From Candidatus Poribacteria bacterium (lineage in GTDB: Bacteria; Poribacteria; WGA-4E; WGA-3G): a stretch of 64,000 nucleotides of DNA. A model generated the notes under the pieces. It had not been told where the DNA came from and ran no database searches. It worked only from the letters and a program-made list of their open reading frames with translations. Positions 61,151 through 64,000 of the stretch are shown piece after piece. Every line of letters starts with the position of its first letter. Within the stretch, counting starts at the first letter, position 1. The position numbers and the translations under genes were made by a program. The stretch is taken from positions 1 to 64,000 of the forward strand of contig JAPPFM010000041.1 of assembly GCA_028821605.1 (NCBI GenBank), written 5' to 3'.

Positions 61151-62329
61151 GTGAAATCCGCGTCAATCCGTGATTCAGACGAGATACACCACCGACATAA
61201 AACCGTGCAACAAACACCCCACGCCCCTCCCACCGAAGGCATCAAATACATCGGTTCCAAACTGAAACTCATTCCACAAGTGCTGGAACTTGTCAAAAAA
61301 GTCAACGCCAAAACAATCCTTGACGGCTTCTCAGGTACAACCCGTGTCTCACAAGCACTCGCCAAACTCGGCTATACCGTTATCAGCAACGATATTGCAC
61401 CTTGGTCAGCGATTTTCGGTACGTGTTATCTTCTCAACACGAAACCGAGAGAAGTGTATCAGTCGCTTATTGATCATCTCAACGCCGTACCTCCTATTGA
61501 TGGTTGGTTCACAGAACACTACGGTGGACACGCCAACGGCGGCTGTGCCATTCAAGCGGACGGACTTAAGAAACCGTGGCAGCTTCACAACACCCGCAAA
61601 TTAGATGCGATTCGACAGGAGATCGAAACCCTCAATCTCGATCCAGTTGAAAAAGCGGTGGCACTCACAAGCCTGATGTTGGCACTTGACCGTGTTGACA
61701 GCACGATCGGTCACTTTTCTGCGTATCTCAAAGCGTGGGCACCTCGTGCTTATAAGGAATTGGTGCTTGAGGTGCCGGAAGTTTTCACGTCAGAAGGCAA
61801 ACATCAGGTTTATCAAACCGACATTTTTGAACTCCTGCCGCGTGTTTCCGTTGACCTTGCCTACTTCGATCCACCCTACGGTTCAAACAACGAGAAGATG
61901 CCCCCCTCGCGCGTCAGATATGCCGCCTACTACCACCTCTGGAAAAGCGTCGTCCTGTTTGACAAACCCACGCTTTTCGGCAAAGCAAAACGGCGAGAAG
62001 ATACATCAGACCGCCTCGCCGCGTCTGTATTTGAGGAATTCCGCTGTAACGGTGATGGACGTTTCATCGCCGTTGAAGCCATTGCGCGGTTAATCCAAGA
62101 GACACAAGCGCGTTGGATTCTGCTGTCCTACAGTTCCGGTGGTCGCGCAACTGCTGAGCAACTCAACGAAGTCATGCAAAATAACGGAAAACTCCTTGCC
62201 GTCCTCGAACTTGATTACAAAAAGAACGTCATGGCGGGTATGAGATGGACAGACGAATGGATCAGTGACGCTGAAACGCCGAACCGTGAATTCCTCTTCT
62301 TACTTGAAAAAACCAAAGTCACAGTTTAA
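61151..62329 (+). CDS. Solitary DNA adenine methyltransferase (D12-class-like)
   Basis: A 392-residue methyltransferase. The N-terminal GIKYIGSKLKLIPQVLEL and FSGTTRVSQALAKLG (residue about 59) are the target-recognition/SAM-binding order of D12-class N6-adenine methylases. The catalytic motif IV is YFDPPYGSNN near residue 237. No restriction enzyme lies beside it, so it is probably an orphan with regulatory or protective use. The start is uncertain: GTG 61151 lies in a repeat-like AAATCCGCG segment, and GTG 61205 (VQQTPHAPPTEG) is an alternative. Its end overlaps the convergent dehydrogenase by 11 bases. Confidence 0.85.
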   Translation: MKSASIRDSDEIHHRHKTVQQTPHAPPTEGIKYIGSKLKLIPQVLELVKKVNAKTILDGFSGTTRVSQALAKLGYTVISNDIAPWSAIFGTCYLLNTKPREVYQSLIDHLNAVPPIDGWFTEHYGGHANGGCAIQADGLKKPWQLHNTRKLDAIRQEIETLNLDPVEKAVALTSLMLALDRVDSTIGHFSAYLKAWAPRAYKELVLEVPEVFTSEGKHQVYQTDIFELLPRVSVDLAYFDPPYGSNNEKMPPSRVRYAAYYHLWKSVVLFDKPTLFGKAKRREDTSDRLAASVFEEFRCNGDGRFIAVEAIARLIQETQARWILLSYSSGGRATAEQLNEVMQNNGKLLAVLELDYKKNVMAGMRWTDEWISDAETPNREFLFLLEKTKVTV

Positions 62330-63326
62330 GCGGTTGCGAGGTATCCTTGCAAAATGCCTTAACCTTCGGATGCTCCAAGACTTCTGGGTTCAGCATGTAT
62401 GCCGGTGCACGCCCCTGAATCGCGTCTGTAACCTGCCCAATCGTCCGAAGATCCAATCGAATACCAGATTCAACAGTCATGCCAGCGTTGTGATTCGTAC
62501 AGATGATGCGCGGATGGTCTTTGTGGATCGCCCGCGGTCCGTTAACCGGATCGTCCACGACATAATACCAGAGTCGGTTTTCGCTGACTGCTCGATTGGC
62601 GGCTTCATCGTCAACGAGGTTCCCACGCGATGGGTTGATGAGGGACGCGTGCGGTTTCATGGCGCAGAATTCCTCATAGCCGACAACAGTATCCGCGCCC
62701 GATAGGTGTAGCGAGACAGTATCACTCTCTTCAAAGAGTTCCAACGGTGTATCAACAGTCTCCGCACCGAATTCCGCTGCGACTTCAGCGATGTCCGGAC
62801 GAACATCGTAAACCAGGAGTCGCCCTTGCTCACCGAGTAGCGGACGCGCACGCTGGGCAACCTCTTGCCCAATCCGACCAAATCCGTACAGACCGAGCGT
62901 AGAATCCATTACTTCGTGTGTCTTAATAAGCCCGAAATTCCCGCTGTGGGAGGCTCTATTGAGCGTGTAGACCCGTTTCATAGTCGCGAACCACTGTGCA
63001 ATCGCATATTCAGCAACGGTCACCATGTGTTCAGGGGCAATCGTAACAATGACCCCGTATTCTGTTGCCAAGTCTACATTAACGGTTTCGTATCCGACAC
63101 CCCAACGCGCGATAATTCGGAGGGATTCCGCCGCTTGATAGAAACTTTCATGAAAGGGCACGCCGCTTGCGATCACACCAACAACACCATCAGCGTGTTC
63201 CCCAGTTAGTTCTCGGGGGTGAATGCTCAACTCACCCAGTTGCTGCAAATCTGCTAACGCTGCTCGGCGTTCCGCAGTATCAAACTCGGTATTTTCAAAA
63301 ACATGCGAGAGTAAAATTTTTTTCAT
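62319..63326 (-). CDS. D-isomer-specific 2-hydroxyacid dehydrogenase
   Basis: A 335-residue dehydrogenase of the phosphoglycerate/glyoxylate group. Its Rossmann motif is LGLYGFGRIGQEVAQR near residue 145. The catalytic Arg is in NPSRGNLVDDEAA, and the His lies in TNHNAGMTVES (usually PHxG). The N-terminal ARWGVGYETVNVDLATEYG is typical. It reduces a 2-keto acid with NAD(P)H or the reverse. It begins 12 bases after the stop of the sugar kinase on the same strand, so the two form an operon that may convert a sugar acid. Confidence 0.9.
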   Translation of the reverse strand: MKKILLSHVFENTEFDTAERRAALADLQQLGELSIHPRELTGEHADGVVGVIASGVPFHESFYQAAESLRIIARWGVGYETVNVDLATEYGVIVTIAPEHMVTVAEYAIAQWFATMKRVYTLNRASHSGNFGLIKTHEVMDSTLGLYGFGRIGQEVAQRARPLLGEQGRLLVYDVRPDIAEVAAEFGAETVDTPLELFEESDTVSLHLSGADTVVGYEEFCAMKPHASLINPSRGNLVDDEAANRAVSENRLWYYVVDDPVNGPRAIHKDHPRIICTNHNAGMTVESGIRLDLRTIGQVTDAIQGRAPAYMLNPEVLEHPKVKAFCKDTSQPLKL

Positions 63327-63338
63327 AGGTTTATCCGT

Positions 63339-64000
63339 TTAACGGCTGATACGCACGCCCCCTGCCTGCATCGCTTTCTCTGCCTCTTCTACAGTTGCCC
63401 AATTAAAGTCACCGGGGAAAGTATGTGCCAAGGCGGAATACCCGCCTGCGAAATCGACGGCTTCCTGTGGCGATTTTCCGTTCAAGAGGCTATAGATGAG
63501 TCCCGACGAAAAACTATCACCACCACCCACTCGGTCTACGAGTTCCAAATCCTCATAGATACGGGACAGGTAGAACTCTTCACCATCAAACAGGAGCGTC
63601 CGCCAATCGTTCAACCAACCCGTTTTGGCATCACGCAACGTCGTACCGATCATTTCAACATTCGGGAAAGCTTCCTTGACACGCTCTGCAACTGCTTTGT
63701 AACTTTCAGGTTCAAGGCTGCTATATGCTTCAGTTGTTCCTTCCGCCGCGAAACCGAGGGACTTCTCAAAATCCTCTTCATTACCGATAAGAACGGAGAC
63801 ATGCTCTATCATCGGTCGATTAGCCGCTTGTGCTTCCTCAGCACTCCACAGTTTAGAGCGGAAGTTCAGATCGTAACTTGTTTTGACCCCTGCCGCGCGT
63901 GCCGCTTTGAGTGCTTCCGCCGAGACAGCCGCCGCGGACGCTGACAACGCGGGTGTAATTCCGCTGAGATGGAACCAGCGTGCACCGCTGAAAATAGATG
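63339..64000 (-). CDS. PfkB-family sugar kinase (2-keto-3-deoxygluconate kinase-like), cut at the window edge
   Basis: The frame continues through the right edge (reading SIFSGARWFHLSGITPA upstream of the internal TTG at 63947), so the N terminus is missing. The visible 220 residues show VKTSYDLNFRSKLWS, typical of KDG kinases, GNEEDFEKSLGF, and the anion-hole/catalytic motif GGGDSFSSGLIYSLL with the catalytic Asp. It would phosphorylate a keto sugar acid. Downstream is the 2-hydroxyacid dehydrogenase. The link to pectin or alginate breakdown is a guess from this pairing. Confidence 0.85.
   Translation of the reverse strand, partial: SIFSGARWFHLSGITPALSASAAAVSAEALKAARAAGVKTSYDLNFRSKLWSAEEAQAANRPMIEHVSVLIGNEEDFEKSLGFAAEGTTEAYSSLEPESYKAVAERVKEAFPNVEMIGTTLRDAKTGWLNDWRTLLFDGEEFYLSRIYEDLELVDRVGGGDSFSSGLIYSLLNGKSPQEAVDFAGGYSALAHTFPGDFNWATVEEAEKAMQAGGVRISR

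Noticed and set aside
1-64000. tRNA, rRNA, prophage or insertion-sequence transposase genes
   Set aside because: No cloverleaf-like sequences, rRNA segments, integrase or transposase motifs were recognised by eye on either strand; a tRNAscan or Rfam search could still find small RNAs.

Overview
The window is a bacterial chromosome segment from a Gram-negative lineage. It carries an LptD-type outer-membrane barrel, SurA-like periplasmic chaperones, lipoproteins and many signal peptides. The gene set is repeated PhyH dioxygenases, a sulfatase, a Gfo/Idh/MocA oxidoreductase, a ThuA protein, FG-GAP/UnbV (CRTAC1-like) and LamG secreted proteins, a C-terminal tail with an NPFNPETWIPYQ motif, Uma2 and DUF2281/DUF2283 proteins, and many small intergenic palindromes. 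Together these suggest a Candidatus Poribacteria-like organism, often sponge-associated or marine, or a close relative. This is inferred from family content; no 16S gene is present. No rRNA, tRNA or CRISPR array was recognised.

Layout. 1-2.2 kb: end of an unknown gene (perhaps PhyH), a secreted protein, and malate dehydrogenase with a clear promoter. 2.4-11.8 kb (minus strand): a PD-(D/E)XK-like protein, DnaK, a LamG protein, PhyH, an Nramp-fold transporter without the metal motifs, ThuA, a HigBA-type toxin-antitoxin pair, FabV and RidA. 12.2-20.7 kb: zinc alcohol dehydrogenase plus sulfatase, a PhyH protein with an HxA motif, nucleoside phosphorylase, GNAT, another PhyH, a CRTAC1-like protein and a Gfo/Idh/MocA oxidoreductase. 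21-25 kb: MtaB and MutS, convergent. 25-27.8 kb: an orphan HicB-like protein and a decayed type III restriction (Res) gene in a repeat-rich, AT-rich stretch. 27.8-33.5 kb: a 1245-residue mosaic secreted protease-like protein, an eight-repeat propeller-like protein and a SixA-like phosphatase.

34-48 kb is the most unusual part: an envelope-biogenesis block on the plus strand. It runs FN3 lipoprotein, DUF5683-like protein, DUF3108-like protein, Mfd, two PpiC/PrsA-like proteins, a SurA-like protein, and a 1335-residue LptD homologue. The LptD homologue carries its own parvulin module(s) and a long acidic linker, inserted where barrel strands should continue. The gene looks like LptD with a SurA built in, directly behind a free SurA and two degenerate parvulin proteins.

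48-64 kb: an HsdM tail fragment abutting lptD, a second HigBA-type module with its own promoter, two SDR enzymes, a 2H phosphoesterase, an orphan amino-acid-type binding lipoprotein, a GGDD-type phosphofructokinase, a ThDP enzyme, a GH106-like glycosidase, a tandem pair of MacB/FtsX permeases without ATPase, Uma2, DUF2283, a solitary adenine methyltransferase, a 2-hydroxyacid dehydrogenase and a PfkB sugar kinase cut by the window edge. The secreted, sulfatase, glycosidase, dehydrogenase and kinase genes fit degradation of sulfated or acidic polysaccharides. The restriction remnants and toxin-antitoxin pairs mark past defence-gene turnover.
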